The notes under the pieces: model-generated
Told to the model about the DNA's origin: nothing
The model's database searches: none
What the model saw: only the letters and a program-made list of their open reading frames with translations
Shown: positions 8,372 to 17,600 of the stretch, piece after piece
Position numbering within the stretch: position 1 is the first letter of the stretch
Layout of the letters: each line of letters opens with the position of its first letter
Translations under genes and position numbers: made by a program
From: Acidobacteriaceae bacterium KBS 83
GTDB lineage: Bacteria; Acidobacteriota; Terriglobia; Terriglobales; Acidobacteriaceae
Assembly: GCA_000381585.1 (NCBI GenBank)
Contig: KB906735.1
Location: forward strand, 270,242-334,241
Direction of reading: 5' to 3'
DNA length: 64,000 bases

Positions 8372-11300
8372 ATGCTCTCCTTGTTCGTTAACTTCTTTAT
8401 CCATCGGCCAGTCTTCGCTACCGTTTGTGCACTCCTCATTGTCCTTGCGGGTGCGGTCGTCATTCCCAGCCTGCCAATTTCGCTTTATCCCCAGCTCGCT
8501 CCCCCGCAGGTTACGGTAACCAGCAACTACGTTGGGGCGAACGCGCAGGTCGTTGAATCCGCGGTCACCGTCCCTCTTGAGCAGCAGATCAACGGTGTAC
8601 CGGGCATGCGCTACATCCAATCCACCAGTGGAAGCGATGGCACTAGCCAGATAACAACCACATTCAATACAAATTACAATCTCGACATCGCCGCAGTGGA
8701 CGTGCAGAACCGAGTCTCCACCGCAAGTGGACAGCTACCCGCCGAGGTCAATTCCACCGGCATCACGATTACCAAGGCCAACAGCAACTTCGTTTTCGCG
8801 GCCGGCTTCTACTCGGATAACAATGAATACTCCAATCTCTTCATCAGCAACTATCTCGACGTCTACGTTAAAGACGCGCTCAAACGTATTCCTGGCATTG
8901 GCGATGTTGAGATATTCGGCGAGCGCAAATACGCCATGCGCATCTGGTTGGATCCCACGCGCCTGGCGGCCCGCGTTCTCACCGCCTCAGACGTGGTCAA
9001 TGCACTTCGGGAGCAGAATGTTGTCGTAGCAGCGGGTCAACTCGGGCAGCCTCCTTCGGACGGCAAACAGGATTTCCAGATCACTGTCAGCGCGGCGGGA
9101 CGACTGACCACACCAGACGAATTCAACAGAATCATCATCAAGAACACGCCGAATGGCATCGTGCAGGTCAAAGATGTGGGACACGCCGAACTTGGCGCAG
9201 AAACCTACGGCGGTCAGTTGAAGTTCAACGGGATCGACACGGTTGGAATAGGTGTACAGCAGCTCAGCAATGCCAATGCGCTTGAGGTAGATCGTCAGGC
9301 CAAGGCTGCCCTCGCCAGGCTCTCGAAGACTTTCCCGCCCGGTATGAAATATGTAATCGCCTTCGATACCACCACCGTGGTCGGGGATTCCATACGTGAA
9401 GTCGTTCGAACGCTGGGCGAAGCTATTGTCATCGTAATCGTCGTGATCTTCCTGTTTCTGCAAGATTGGCGAGCGACCATCATTCCGGCCGTCACGATCC
9501 CCGTGTCTCTGATCGGCACCTTTGCGTTCATCAAGATATTTGGCTTCTCCATCAATTCGCTCACTCTGTTCGGCATCACGCTCGCCACAGGGCTAGTGGT
9601 CGATGATGCCATCGTCGTCATTGAAAATGTGCAGCGGCACATCACGGAAGGCCAGAACGATCCTCACGTCGCGACTTCCAGTGCCATGGCTGAGGTGACG
9701 GGCGCAGTGATTGCAACCTCGTTGGTACTCATCTCGGTATTCATTCCCGTCTCGTTCTTTCCGGGAACCACTGGTATTCTCTACAAACAGTTCTCGCTGA
9801 CCATCGCCTTTTCCATCGCAATCTCCACCTTCAACGCGCTTACTCTCTCCCCCGCACTGTCCGCGTTGCTGCTTCGGAAGCCGACGCTGTCGCACGGACT
9901 GCTCCATGCGATCGATCGCGGCATCAAGGGCACGTCTGTTGGCTTTGCGCGGGCGATTCATGTCGTACTTCGTCTCCGCTATCTCATGCTGCTGATCTTC
10001 TTTGTCGGACTCGCGGCCACAGCCTACATGTACAAGCACGTACCCACGGCTTTTGTGCCGCAGGAGGATCAAGGTTACTTCATCATTCAAGTGCAAGCTC
10101 CACAAGGTGCTTCTCTCTCATACACCGGTCGTCTTGTAGATGCTGCGCAGGCTGTACTTCGCGACCAACACGACGTGGAGGGTTCTTTCGCAATAACCGG
10201 CTTCAGCTTCTCCGGCAGCGCGCCAAATTACGGCATCATCTTCTCGAATCTCAAGCCTGTGGGTGACCGAAAGGGCAAAGGTCACTCGGCGGCAGAAATT
10301 GTCGATGGCCTGCGCGGCAAGTTGATGACGATTCCTGGCGGACTGGTCATTCCCTTCGAGCCTCCAGCGATCCAAGGCATCGGCAGCTTTGGTGGTTTTC
10401 AGTTCGAATTGCAGGACATTGGTGGCAATACGTTGCAGGACATTGATCGTGTGGCACACACGATTGCAGCAAAGGGTAGCCAGGATCCTGCCCTCGCCGG
10501 GCTGTTCACGAGCTTTACTTCGACCGATCCTCAGTTGATTGTCGAAATCGATCGTGAAAAGGCGAAAGCACTTGGCGTCTCATTCGGGCAGATCACAGAT
10601 GCGCTGCAGGTTTACATGGGATCGGTGTACGTGAACAACTTCGACTTCAATAACCGCTCCTATCGGGTCTATGTCCAAGCTGATCAGGACTTTCGGCAGA
10701 CCGCTAAGAACATCCGCCAGTTCTACGTGCGTTCGGACACCAACCATATGATTCCGCTCGACAACCTGGTCTCTCTGCGCAATGCCTCTGCACCGCAGGT
10801 CATCAGCCACTACAACCTCTTCCGCTCCGCAGAGATAGATGGCTCCGCAGCGCCGGGTCTGTCTTCAAGCGAGGGCCTCTCCGCAATGGAACGCTTGGCC
10901 AAGCAGAACATGTTGCACGGTATGACCTTCTCCTGGACAGGACTGTCGCTGGAAGAGATCGAATCGAGCGGAAAGGCTCTCATCATTTTCGGGCTGGGTA
11001 TTCTCGTCGTCTATCTCACCTTGTCCGCCCAATACGAGAGTTTTGCTCTTCCGTTTATTATCCTGCTGGCGGTTCCGATGGCGGTGCTGGGTGCTCTGCT
11101 GGCGCAGATGCTGCGCGGACTTCCCGACGACATCTATTGCCAGATCGGGCTGGTGATGCTGATCGGCTTATCCGCGAAAAACTCGATTCTCATCGTTGAA
11201 TTCGCTGAGCAGTTGCGACGGCAAGGCCGATCGATCATCGATGCGGCGATTGAGGCGGCGGAACTCCGACTTCGGCCCATTTTGATGACCTCGTTCGCCT

Positions 11301-11518
11301 TCATTCTTGGCGTGCTTCCTTTGGTCTTTGCGCAAGGCGCTGGCAAGTTGGGTAGGCACTCTGTCGGTACTTCGATTGTCGGCGGCATGCTACTCTCCAC
11401 GGTGCTGAACCTGTTCTTCATACCGGCTCTGTACGTAATTCTGAGCAGCTTGATGCGTAAGACAAATCGAAAGCACCTCGTAGGCGCGGACAGGCCTATA
11501 CACAGTGCCGCATCGTAA
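8372..11518 (+). CDS. RND multidrug efflux pump, HAE1/AcrB family
   Basis: A 1048-residue inner-membrane proton antiporter expected to export hydrophobic compounds with the adaptor just upstream. The N-terminus has the usual FVNFFIHRPVFATVCALLIV first membrane helix; then come the porter domain, the TM2-TM6 block with TGLVVDDAIVVIENVQRH (the proton-relay Asp pair), and the second half with the TM8-TM12 block including GLSAKNSILIVEFA, where the relay Lys is present. FAQGAGKLGRHSVGTSIVGG near the end is the conserved TM11-TM12 loop. Length and motif order fit AcrB/MexB-type pumps, not the heavy-metal CusA branch. GAGAGG lies just upstream of the ATG. No frameshift is seen. Confidence 0.95.
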   Translation: MLSLFVNFFIHRPVFATVCALLIVLAGAVVIPSLPISLYPQLAPPQVTVTSNYVGANAQVVESAVTVPLEQQINGVPGMRYIQSTSGSDGTSQITTTFNTNYNLDIAAVDVQNRVSTASGQLPAEVNSTGITITKANSNFVFAAGFYSDNNEYSNLFISNYLDVYVKDALKRIPGIGDVEIFGERKYAMRIWLDPTRLAARVLTASDVVNALREQNVVVAAGQLGQPPSDGKQDFQITVSAAGRLTTPDEFNRIIIKNTPNGIVQVKDVGHAELGAETYGGQLKFNGIDTVGIGVQQLSNANALEVDRQAKAALARLSKTFPPGMKYVIAFDTTTVVGDSIREVVRTLGEAIVIVIVVIFLFLQDWRATIIPAVTIPVSLIGTFAFIKIFGFSINSLTLFGITLATGLVVDDAIVVIENVQRHITEGQNDPHVATSSAMAEVTGAVIATSLVLISVFIPVSFFPGTTGILYKQFSLTIAFSIAISTFNALTLSPALSALLLRKPTLSHGLLHAIDRGIKGTSVGFARAIHVVLRLRYLMLLIFFVGLAATAYMYKHVPTAFVPQEDQGYFIIQVQAPQGASLSYTGRLVDAAQAVLRDQHDVEGSFAITGFSFSGSAPNYGIIFSNLKPVGDRKGKGHSAAEIVDGLRGKLMTIPGGLVIPFEPPAIQGIGSFGGFQFELQDIGGNTLQDIDRVAHTIAAKGSQDPALAGLFTSFTSTDPQLIVEIDREKAKALGVSFGQITDALQVYMGSVYVNNFDFNNRSYRVYVQADQDFRQTAKNIRQFYVRSDTNHMIPLDNLVSLRNASAPQVISHYNLFRSAEIDGSAAPGLSSSEGLSAMERLAKQNMLHGMTFSWTGLSLEEIESSGKALIIFGLGILVVYLTLSAQYESFALPFIILLAVPMAVLGALLAQMLRGLPDDIYCQIGLVMLIGLSAKNSILIVEFAEQLRRQGRSIIDAAIEAAELRLRPILMTSFAFILGVLPLVFAQGAGKLGRHSVGTSIVGGMLLSTVLNLFFIPALYVILSSLMRKTNRKHLVGADRPIHSAAS

Positions 11519-12775
11519 ATCTGAAGCGCCCTGATGCACTCGTCGTGCAGTCAGCATCTTGTTCCCCCTCGGGGCAGTTCCCGCTATCAGGAAATCGGTG
11601 TCTCGGTTATTTCTGTGTTTGATGCGGCAAGGCCGTGTTTTTTCATACGTTAGATCAGAGTACGGCGGCTTATGTCGAGATAGCGCGGCCTTGGGTCTGC
11701 TTTCCCTTGAACTTGTCGAGAACGCGGCTGATGAGCTCGCGCTCGATCTCTTCGACGTGATGCGATCGGTGTATGCGCTGTTTAAAGGGAACGAGAAGGT
11801 ACACCGACATTCTCACGCTCTGGCGTTGAAGTAGCTCGGGCACCTTCGGAACCACTTTTCCGTTCCGGCCAGTTGCGCTGCACTATAGCGTCGTGAAAGT
11901 GTTTGGTTTCGATGAAGAGTAAAAATGTTGTCCGGTCCATTGGGCCCGCAATGAGGGACGATGGCATGCACAAGATAAACTTCGGGGCGCGCATTCCGGA
12001 ACACTCACCGGTGCCTTCTAGCCCCTTGCGAAGCTGACCATAACGGTCTATTCACAATCCACGTTCCAGACGGGAAGTAGGTGAGTGTTTGGACAGGAGA
12101 GCGGACAGCCGCTAGCCGTCCGCCCATCGGACTGGCGGTGGGGTACCAAGGCGCAAGGGGGAGGGGCCTCCGCCCACCCTTGGAGCGGAAGCGCAAGCTG
12201 AAGCGGTAAGGGCGAAGCGCAGTGGAGGTCTGCGAACGTGCTTCTACGACCCGGCCAAGCAGAGATAGCAAGGGATCGTGAGATAGGATGCCGCAGAAAC
12301 ATGGGCTCTCTTCCGGCGAATACTGCGCTTACGTGAGGACGCCGGCTCTTTACAGGGTGCAGTGAATCCGATGGCCTATGGCTGCCCGGCCCGGCTCAGA
12401 TTCCATTCCTCGCAACACCCGGCGGATGGATGCATCCGCAACCCCGCATTTGATTGTTCTTCTTAGATCCCTTGCCCGCGTACCCTGGCATAACGCTTTT
12501 GCCATCTCCTTGATGAGCTGAAACGCGTCCACCTCGAGGTGAAGGCGAAGCCCAAGCCGAGTACGCATGAAATCGCGCATTAACGGCACCGACATAGACC
12601 TCGAGTCCTCGAATCGAGCCGGAATACTCTGTGAAAAGTGGTGGGACGGGAGCGATTGCGAGTTCCGAGCAGGCCAATAGATGACACTGGTTGGAAAACC
12701 GCAAGCGGTACTCGTGACCGACGGGAAGAGTAAACAAGAGCCTATTTTCTGGCCTGGGCGGGACCGCGAGCCCCT
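11519..12775. other. Gene-poor 1.26-kb gap with one regulator scrap
   Basis: Between the RND pump and the receiver-MEDS gene I find no intact gene. A degenerate Fis-type helix-turn-helix fragment lies at 11650-11770 (listed separately). The stretch 12100-12260 is rich in short GC-rich inverted runs such as GCGGAC/GTCCGC but matches nothing I recognise. Confidence 0.5.
11650..11770 (-). pseudogene. C-terminal (Fis-type HTH) scrap of a sigma-54 response regulator
   Basis: Reading the minus strand, VEEIERELISRVLDKFKG matches the start of the C-terminal Fis-like DNA-binding helix of NtrC-family activators. After KQTQGRA the frame shifts and resumes with RYLDISRRTLI, a stop, then RMKKHGL, which is the recognition helix and end of that domain. 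The AAA+ and receiver domains are not recognisable upstream. One frameshift and one stop inside 35 residues show that it is dead. Confidence 0.55.
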
Positions 12776-13810
12776 TCACTGAGAAAGGACGGCTGAGTGT
12801 TCCGCACAGATTCTCTCGTAGATGTGGCTCTCCTGTTCGCGCTGGAACCGTGTCAGCATATACCCGCACAGAATATCCACGTCGTGAGTCCTGGCTAGCT
12901 CGTCCGCGAGGTGTTCGACCTGAATCGCGGCCTCCACCTTACGTTGGGCCCATAACGTCGGCGCAAATTCGCCATACGCTGCCACCCTTGGGTAGCTCGC
13001 CTTCGCGACGTTAAGAGTTGAAGACAGTAGATCACCAAAAATCTTCAGGAATCGGACTGGGTCAGGCAGATCATTCACCATGAAAGTCGAGAGCGCCTCG
13101 TAAACATCCAACGTGATATAGAGCCCTTCTTCGATTACGGCAACACCATCCATGCCACGTGCCACCAATGTCTGAAATAGATTCTTCCGGTGTGACTCGG
13201 TCGCGATTACGATGACCGGATTGCCTGCGTTTAGAGCAGCTTCGACGAAAGGAGCAAGGCCAAGGAGAAAAGCTTCGTCATCGGAGTAGAAATGAACTTC
13301 GTGGCTATGAGTGATCTTCGGCGTTCCCGGCACGAGCGGGGGGAGAACTTCCTGTTGGAAGAACTCGTCAGCAGGTTGTGCATCGGTAGCTTTGGAGCGA
13401 TTGCGACCCGATAATCCCTTACTGGCAAACAGCCTGCCCTGACAAACCGCTTCCAACCCCGCTGACAGTTCGCTTCCGGCATGTGTTTTAACGATGTAGG
13501 CCATTGCACCCAAATTGAAAGCTTCTTGCGCCACTTCGAGAGAGGATTCTTGACTCAAGAAGAGTATTTTGCATTCCGGGCAGAGCTTGCGGATTCGCCG
13601 AGCAGCCTCAATCCCATTGAGCGTAGGTAGCCCGATGTCGAGCACAATTAGGTCCGGCTTCAGTCTTTCAGCCTTGCGAACCGCATTCAATCCATCTGAT
13701 GCCTCGCCGATCACCTGCATGTCCTGCCGTTCCCCAAGCGTTTCACAGATGAATCGCCGGAACGGCTCATAATCATCGACAACGAGAACTCGGATCCTTG
13801 ACGCTGCCAA
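12776..13810 (-). CDS. Response regulator with receiver and MEDS domains
   Basis: A 344-residue soluble regulator joining two sensory modules. Residues 7-125 are a CheY-like receiver: acidic pair VDDYEP, phospho-acceptor Asp in LIVLDIGLPTLNG (about residue 58), and the conserved Lys in AYIVKTHAG. After a linker, residues about 165-330 form a MEDS domain (the DcmR/MEDS sensory family): HEVHFYSDDEAFL, FVEAALNAGNPVIVIATESH, YPRVAAYGEFAPTLWA and ELARTHDVDILCGY. No DNA-binding or enzymatic output domain is present, so it may act by protein interaction. The start is TTG at 13810, supported by GAGG four bases upstream. No histidine kinase is adjacent, so it is an orphan. Chlorinated-methane metabolism should not be inferred from the DcmR link. 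Confidence 0.82.
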   Translation of the reverse strand: MAASRIRVLVVDDYEPFRRFICETLGERQDMQVIGEASDGLNAVRKAERLKPDLIVLDIGLPTLNGIEAARRIRKLCPECKILFLSQESSLEVAQEAFNLGAMAYIVKTHAGSELSAGLEAVCQGRLFASKGLSGRNRSKATDAQPADEFFQQEVLPPLVPGTPKITHSHEVHFYSDDEAFLLGLAPFVEAALNAGNPVIVIATESHRKNLFQTLVARGMDGVAVIEEGLYITLDVYEALSTFMVNDLPDPVRFLKIFGDLLSSTLNVAKASYPRVAAYGEFAPTLWAQRKVEAAIQVEHLADELARTHDVDILCGYMLTRFQREQESHIYERICAEHSAVLSQ

Positions 13811-13989
13811 TTGGCCTCAGTCTCCTCACTTTTCACGACCCAGTCTATTAGGATGCCAACACGCTGCTGGTTCGGTTGTTTCACAAACGCGATTCGGGTC
13901 AATGGTATGAGGAACATAGGCAACGGTTCCTGACGATCGATTAGGTCTGATTGCATGCGATTAAAGACTCCACCCGCCCTTCGTCTGTC

Positions 13990-14205
13990 TCAGGTCCGCC
14001 CGAGTTTCGTTAGGAAGCCTAGGGAAGAAAGCCGGTCAATACGGTCGAGCTGATTCCTGTCGCAAACATGCTCATCCTCCAATTGATCCAGTTCCGCCTC
14101 CAGCAATGCTGAGGCAACCGTCCGAAAGCAGTGCGGGCAGATGGCATCGAAAGTTCCATCTTCGTTTTTTCGGTGAGGGAAGGTTCCGTCAACGTCTTCA
14201 GCCAT
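13990..14205 (-). CDS. Small zinc-finger-like protein, acidobacterial type
   Basis: A 71-residue protein with a CPHCF knuckle near residue 24 and one further Cys in EHVC near residue 49; the residues between them, about 25, form an acidic helix. The N-terminus contains FPHRKNEDGTFDAICPHCF, a pattern I associate with small conserved proteins of Acidobacteriota. The cysteine arrangement suggests a single metal site with His48 or a downstream ligand. No signal peptide or membrane segment is present and there is no strong ribosome site. Its function is unknown to me; it lies between the MEDS regulator and another tiny zinc protein on the opposite strand. Confidence 0.55.
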   Translation of the reverse strand: MAEDVDGTFPHRKNEDGTFDAICPHCFRTVASALLEAELDQLEDEHVCDRNQLDRIDRLSSLGFLTKLGRT

Positions 14206-14553
14206 AAAACGTTAACCCGATTGGAAGGCTCCGAACGTCAAGGGCAAGTAGAGAATGTACCTCTGAGTCGGGGCGACCTTTTGTCCGCTGGAAGACAGTT
14301 ATTGCAACAAACGCGCGTCGAATTGGCTTCTTGGCGTGTTCCGATTCGGGAATGGCATACTCACATCGGTCCTTGCATTGATTCCCGAGGGCCGAAGACA
14401 AAATCACTGGAGCGATTTAGGGAGCGACCGCGAACGCAGCAGCCGCACCAACGGCTAGTGCTGCGCCGCAAGCAATTCTAGCCATAGCGTTTTTTCTTGC
14501 ATCAAACGAGATGTGCGATCGAATTCGCTCCCCCGAGCAGGAGCTTGAAGTAG

Positions 14554-14745
14554 ATGGCTAGACCGAAGTGCCCGAAGTGTGATCACACTCGATTTGAGTC
14601 AACTCTGATTTCGCCTAAAAATGGCAACTTTAAAATGCTGGCTGTACACTGCGCGAAGTGCGGTGCCATCGTCGGAATGGCCGATTGCCATGATGTTGGC
14701 TCCATGGTGCAATGCCTTGCGGAAGGTCTGAATATTTCGATCTAG
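14554..14745 (+). CDS. Small zinc-ribbon protein
   Basis: A 63-residue protein with two Cys-x-x-Cys knuckles: CPKCDHTRFE at residues 5-8 and CAKCGAIVG at about 33-36, separated by a beta-rich segment (LISPKNGNFKMLAVH). This is a classic zinc ribbon, as used in small nucleic-acid-binding or chaperone-like proteins. AGGAG lies about 10 bases upstream of the ATG. It is cytoplasmic and single-copy here, divergent from the other small zinc protein. No specific function can be assigned. Confidence 0.65.
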   Translation: MARPKCPKCDHTRFESTLISPKNGNFKMLAVHCAKCGAIVGMADCHDVGSMVQCLAEGLNISI

Positions 14746-14809
14746 ACACTCCACGCCGCGCGTCGCCATTCAACCTGCGCGCAGGTTTGAACGGAGCGTG
14801 AGTGAGCCA

Positions 14810-15066
14810 TCGTCATTGAGCCGCTGATGACAGCCGCAACGCATCGGATAGCGCATCCGCCTTCACCTCGATCTTCCCCTGAGCTTTAGACCTAGCCACT
14901 TTGTGCCTTTTGGCAGCACGAACTAGGCTTGCCGGATCTTGCCTGGCAGAGGATAACCCGGATCGAGGCACCCGGTTCGGAGCAGCTTGCCGTCCTCGCT
15001 CTCAACGGTGACACGCAACACGCCCGGCTGCCCTTGAGCCTGGACCATAGAATTCGATGGACCCGG
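14810..15066 (-). pseudogene. Decayed C-terminal piece of a possible glycoside hydrolase family 2 enzyme
   Basis: The minus strand reads SNSMVQAQGQPGVLRVTVES, the kind of Ig-like strand seen at the C-terminus of GH2 beta-galactosidases (GQPG.LR.TV.S). It then hits a stop after KIRQA and continues in another frame as KIEVKADALSDALRLSSAAQ. The surrounding 14746-15446 contains no intact gene. The family assignment rests on a short pattern and is tentative; the decayed coding character is clearer than the identity. Confidence 0.3.
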
Positions 15067-15446
15067 TCTCCAACAAACTAGCCCTTCACGCGTCCCAATC
15101 CAAGCCAGAAGCCCAGTGGGGTCGGCGGCAAGCTTGTCAGCGGTGGAGAGCTTGGCGCTGGGAATTCTTCTACTACCCAGAAGTTCCGGATGCGAAATAA
15201 GGCACTCGGCGAACCCGTGGTCTCCGCCCGCGAAAGGCCAATTCCATCGAATGCAGCAGGCATAGACGGACTACCGGCGTGACGAATTCCGAGGATGGTA
15301 ATGTCTCTGCGACTAAGAAAAACGCACCTCAACCATTCGTCTGGTACCCGCCGGTTGGACACCTGTCGGCGTCCCTCTTCCATCAATCAACTACATGATG
15401 TCTCAACGGAAGTGGTTGAGGCGGATGCGCTTTGCGGCGAAAAGGG

Positions 15447-15474
15447 CGGACGCTTATCGGCGTCCGTATTTTTT
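15447..15474 (+). terminator. Rho-independent terminator-like hairpin
   Basis: A perfect 7-bp stem CGGACGC/GCGTCCG with a six-base loop is followed by TATTTTTTG. The U-tract lies on the plus side. The nearest annotated plus-strand gene ends 700 bases upstream at 14745, so either the transcript is long or an unannotated short transcript lies between. It may also serve the convergent hydrolase gene, whose minus strand would read only CCCTTTTC after the stem. Confidence 0.7.
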
Positions 15475-15545
15475 GCTTCTTAGGTATCTTGCTTAAGGGT
15501 TTATGGAAGCGGTGTTCCATCGGCTCGCCTGAGGGTGCGATGTAT

Positions 15546-16658
15546 TCATTCCTTCAGGAACTCGGCGATGTGCTGGTTGAGGAAGGTTTCGTCGGCGGGG
15601 CTTGCGCCGGCACCGGCGGGGTGGCCCCAGAGCGACGGGATGGGGAGCAGGGTGCAGTGGGGGATGTACTGCGACTCGTACTGCGCATCGGCCACGGGGA
15701 AATAGAGGTCGGTGGCGGAGGGCATGTAGAGGATGGGCGCTCTGATCGAGCCGAGAGCCTTTTGCAGATTACCGTTGAAGCCGGGCGTCATGCCAACGTC
15801 GTGCTTCTCCCAGGTGCGGAGTTGCAGGATGAGGTCGTTGGCGTCGGCCCCTTCGATGAAGTGGGTGCGATACTTGCCGATGACCTGCTGGAGCGTGGTG
15901 GCTTTGGGGTCTTCTTCGCGCCAGAGCTCCTTGCGCCACCACTCCTGCGAGTAGAGCCACGCGGTCCAGACGATGGAGAACGCCTCGATGCCCTTGGCGG
16001 GCTCGGTTTTGTAATCGCCGTTTTCAAAGGCGGCGTCGGTGGCGATAGCGGTGATCTCGCTTTCGTTGCGCACGATGCCGTGTCCGTAGGTTTTGGCGGT
16101 GCCCGAGGTGGCGACAATGTGGCTCATGTAGTCGGGGTAGGAGACGGCCCACTGGAAGGCCTGCTGCGCGCCCATGGAGAAGCCGATGACGGCCTGGAGA
16201 TGGCGGACATGGAGCTCTTGAGTGAGGAGCCGATGAACGGCTTCAACGTTGTCGCGAATGGTGGTGACAGGGAACCGGGGACCGTGGAAGGGCTCTGGCG
16301 TATTTGAGGGCGAGGAGGAGCGGCCGTTGCCGAAGAGTTCCGATGTGATGAGGAACTGCTTGTCAGGGTCGAGGGCCTTGCCTTGGCCAATGAGCCATTC
16401 ATAACCGTGGAGGTTGGCCATGTAGTGCGAAGGGAGCAGGATGGCGTTGTCGCCTGCCGCATTGAGGTGGCCGTAGGTGCCGTAGACGATCTTCGCTTCG
16501 GGAAGGGTGGCGCCGCTCTCCGTTTTGAAGTTGTGGATGACGAAGGCGTGCTCAGTGACGGGCGGCACGGCAGTTGTCGGCGGCGACTGGGCATTCGCAG
16601 CCGCAAACGTAAGAGCGATGAGGACATGAATCAGAACGAGCGCGACGGCGTGTTTCAT
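15546..16658 (-). CDS. Secreted alpha/beta-fold hydrolase, MetX-like
   Basis: A 370-residue alpha/beta hydrolase of the branch related to homoserine O-acetyltransferase. The start at 16658 is preferred over an upstream ATG at 16745 because it gives a signal peptide (KHAVALVLIHVLIALTFAA, then AQ). The nucleophile elbow is GFSMGAQQ (about residue 150); the candidate Asp is in SATDLYFPV and the catalytic His in WGHPAG near the C-terminus. YGTYGHLN and HYMANLHGYEW are typical of the MetX-like clade. Export argues against methionine biosynthesis and for an esterase-like role on an extracellular ester. It ends next to a terminator-like hairpin and has no operon partner. Confidence 0.8.
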   Translation of the reverse strand: MKHAVALVLIHVLIALTFAAANAQSPPTTAVPPVTEHAFVIHNFKTESGATLPEAKIVYGTYGHLNAAGDNAILLPSHYMANLHGYEWLIGQGKALDPDKQFLITSELFGNGRSSSPSNTPEPFHGPRFPVTTIRDNVEAVHRLLTQELHVRHLQAVIGFSMGAQQAFQWAVSYPDYMSHIVATSGTAKTYGHGIVRNESEITAIATDAAFENGDYKTEPAKGIEAFSIVWTAWLYSQEWWRKELWREEDPKATTLQQVIGKYRTHFIEGADANDLILQLRTWEKHDVGMTPGFNGNLQKALGSIRAPILYMPSATDLYFPVADAQYESQYIPHCTLLPIPSLWGHPAGAGASPADETFLNQHIAEFLKE

Positions 16659-17600
16659 GGGGTGATAGATCTTCTCCAAGTGGAATGCACGGTGGATGGC
16701 ATCGACGGGAAGAGTACCCGGCGGCTGGTGGTGGCGCTTGGCCATCAGTGTACCGAGTGCCCGAGAAGAGTCATGTCATCACATTCCTCCGCACCGGTCG
16801 CCCACTCAGCGACTTCCCTCGACAGTAGCTCACAGGCGGCCTGACTAGTCGTGCCAAACGGGACTGATGGGATGCGAAGATCCCATTTCTTGTTCTGAGG
16901 TCAACCATGACATTCATCCAGTGCTCGAGTGCATGCGGGCGGCGGCCTGGTGATCGACAAGGAAGTGTTTTGTGAGGCCCTACAGAGAATTGATCATCGA
17001 GGCCTTCGGAGTCGATCACTTTCCGATCCATCGACTCACGAACGAAGATGACGCGTTCGCTATCGGTGGCCGCTTCCTGAAACCAAACCCAAAAGAAAAG
17101 TGGCGACAACACCTCTTGGAGGTGCTGCTCGATGCCGAAAGTCGCAGAAATCCGCACGGAGCCCGCGATCTGGAGTATTCCGCTGCACCAGGCGATCTAT
17201 TGCGACCCCCGATACCTTCGTATTTGCGCCTCAAAATAATGCAACTCGCGCGATGAGCCTGTACGCGGAAACACCGGTGCGACCATGCGGGGAGTCTCGC
17301 CGTCCACTTGTCAGAAATGACAGGTCTTCCGGAAGCTTAGTCTCGGTTGGTTCTTTCGCGTGCATGTAATTTGCTTCGGCAGGCAGTTGCGAGCGTGGGG
17401 TAGCCGCACATCTTAACAACTTCTCCTGACCATCCCGGGATGGCGCTTGATGCGTACTGTCACAAAATACAGTTTCTAAACTACCGGAACAGTGGTGTGA
17501 TCAATGAGAAATCCGCAAGCGCGCCGAGGACCCGACGAGCCGGCTGGCCCGGTGTGAGAGGCCAACGGACAACGGCATTGACTAGAGGAAAGAGCAGCAC
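16659..17600. other. Mostly non-coding interval before the aquaporin gene
   Basis: Only one weak candidate gene (16972-17256) lies here. The interval includes a perfect 12-bp palindrome CATCCCGGGATG at 17431-17442 and ACTGT-8-ACAGT at 17456-17473, both upstream of the aquaporin gene and possible protein-binding sites, although unproved. Confidence 0.4.
16972..17256 (+). CDS. Hypothetical protein, doubtful
   Basis: A 94-residue frame starting with GTG. The composition is protein-like in the first 65 residues (ELIIEAFGVDHFPIHRL, then NEDDAFAIGG and WRQHLLEVLLDAES), with mixed charge and hydrophobicity suggesting a small globular helical domain. No family is recognised and there is no clear ribosome site. 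It could be a chance frame or a decayed gene end. Confidence 0.25.
   Translation: MRPYRELIIEAFGVDHFPIHRLTNEDDAFAIGGRFLKPNPKEKWRQHLLEVLLDAESRRNPHGARDLEYSAAPGDLLRPPIPSYLRLKIMQLAR

Noticed and set aside
15432-16307. 291-codon plus-strand frame opposite the alpha/beta hydrolase
   Set aside because: Gly/Val/Glu-rich mirror of a GC-biased gene with a signal peptide and catalytic motifs on the other strand.
17431-17442. CATCCCGGGATG palindrome upstream of the aquaporin gene
   Set aside because: Single 12-bp palindrome 159 bases from the gene with no linked regulator; not enough to claim an operator.
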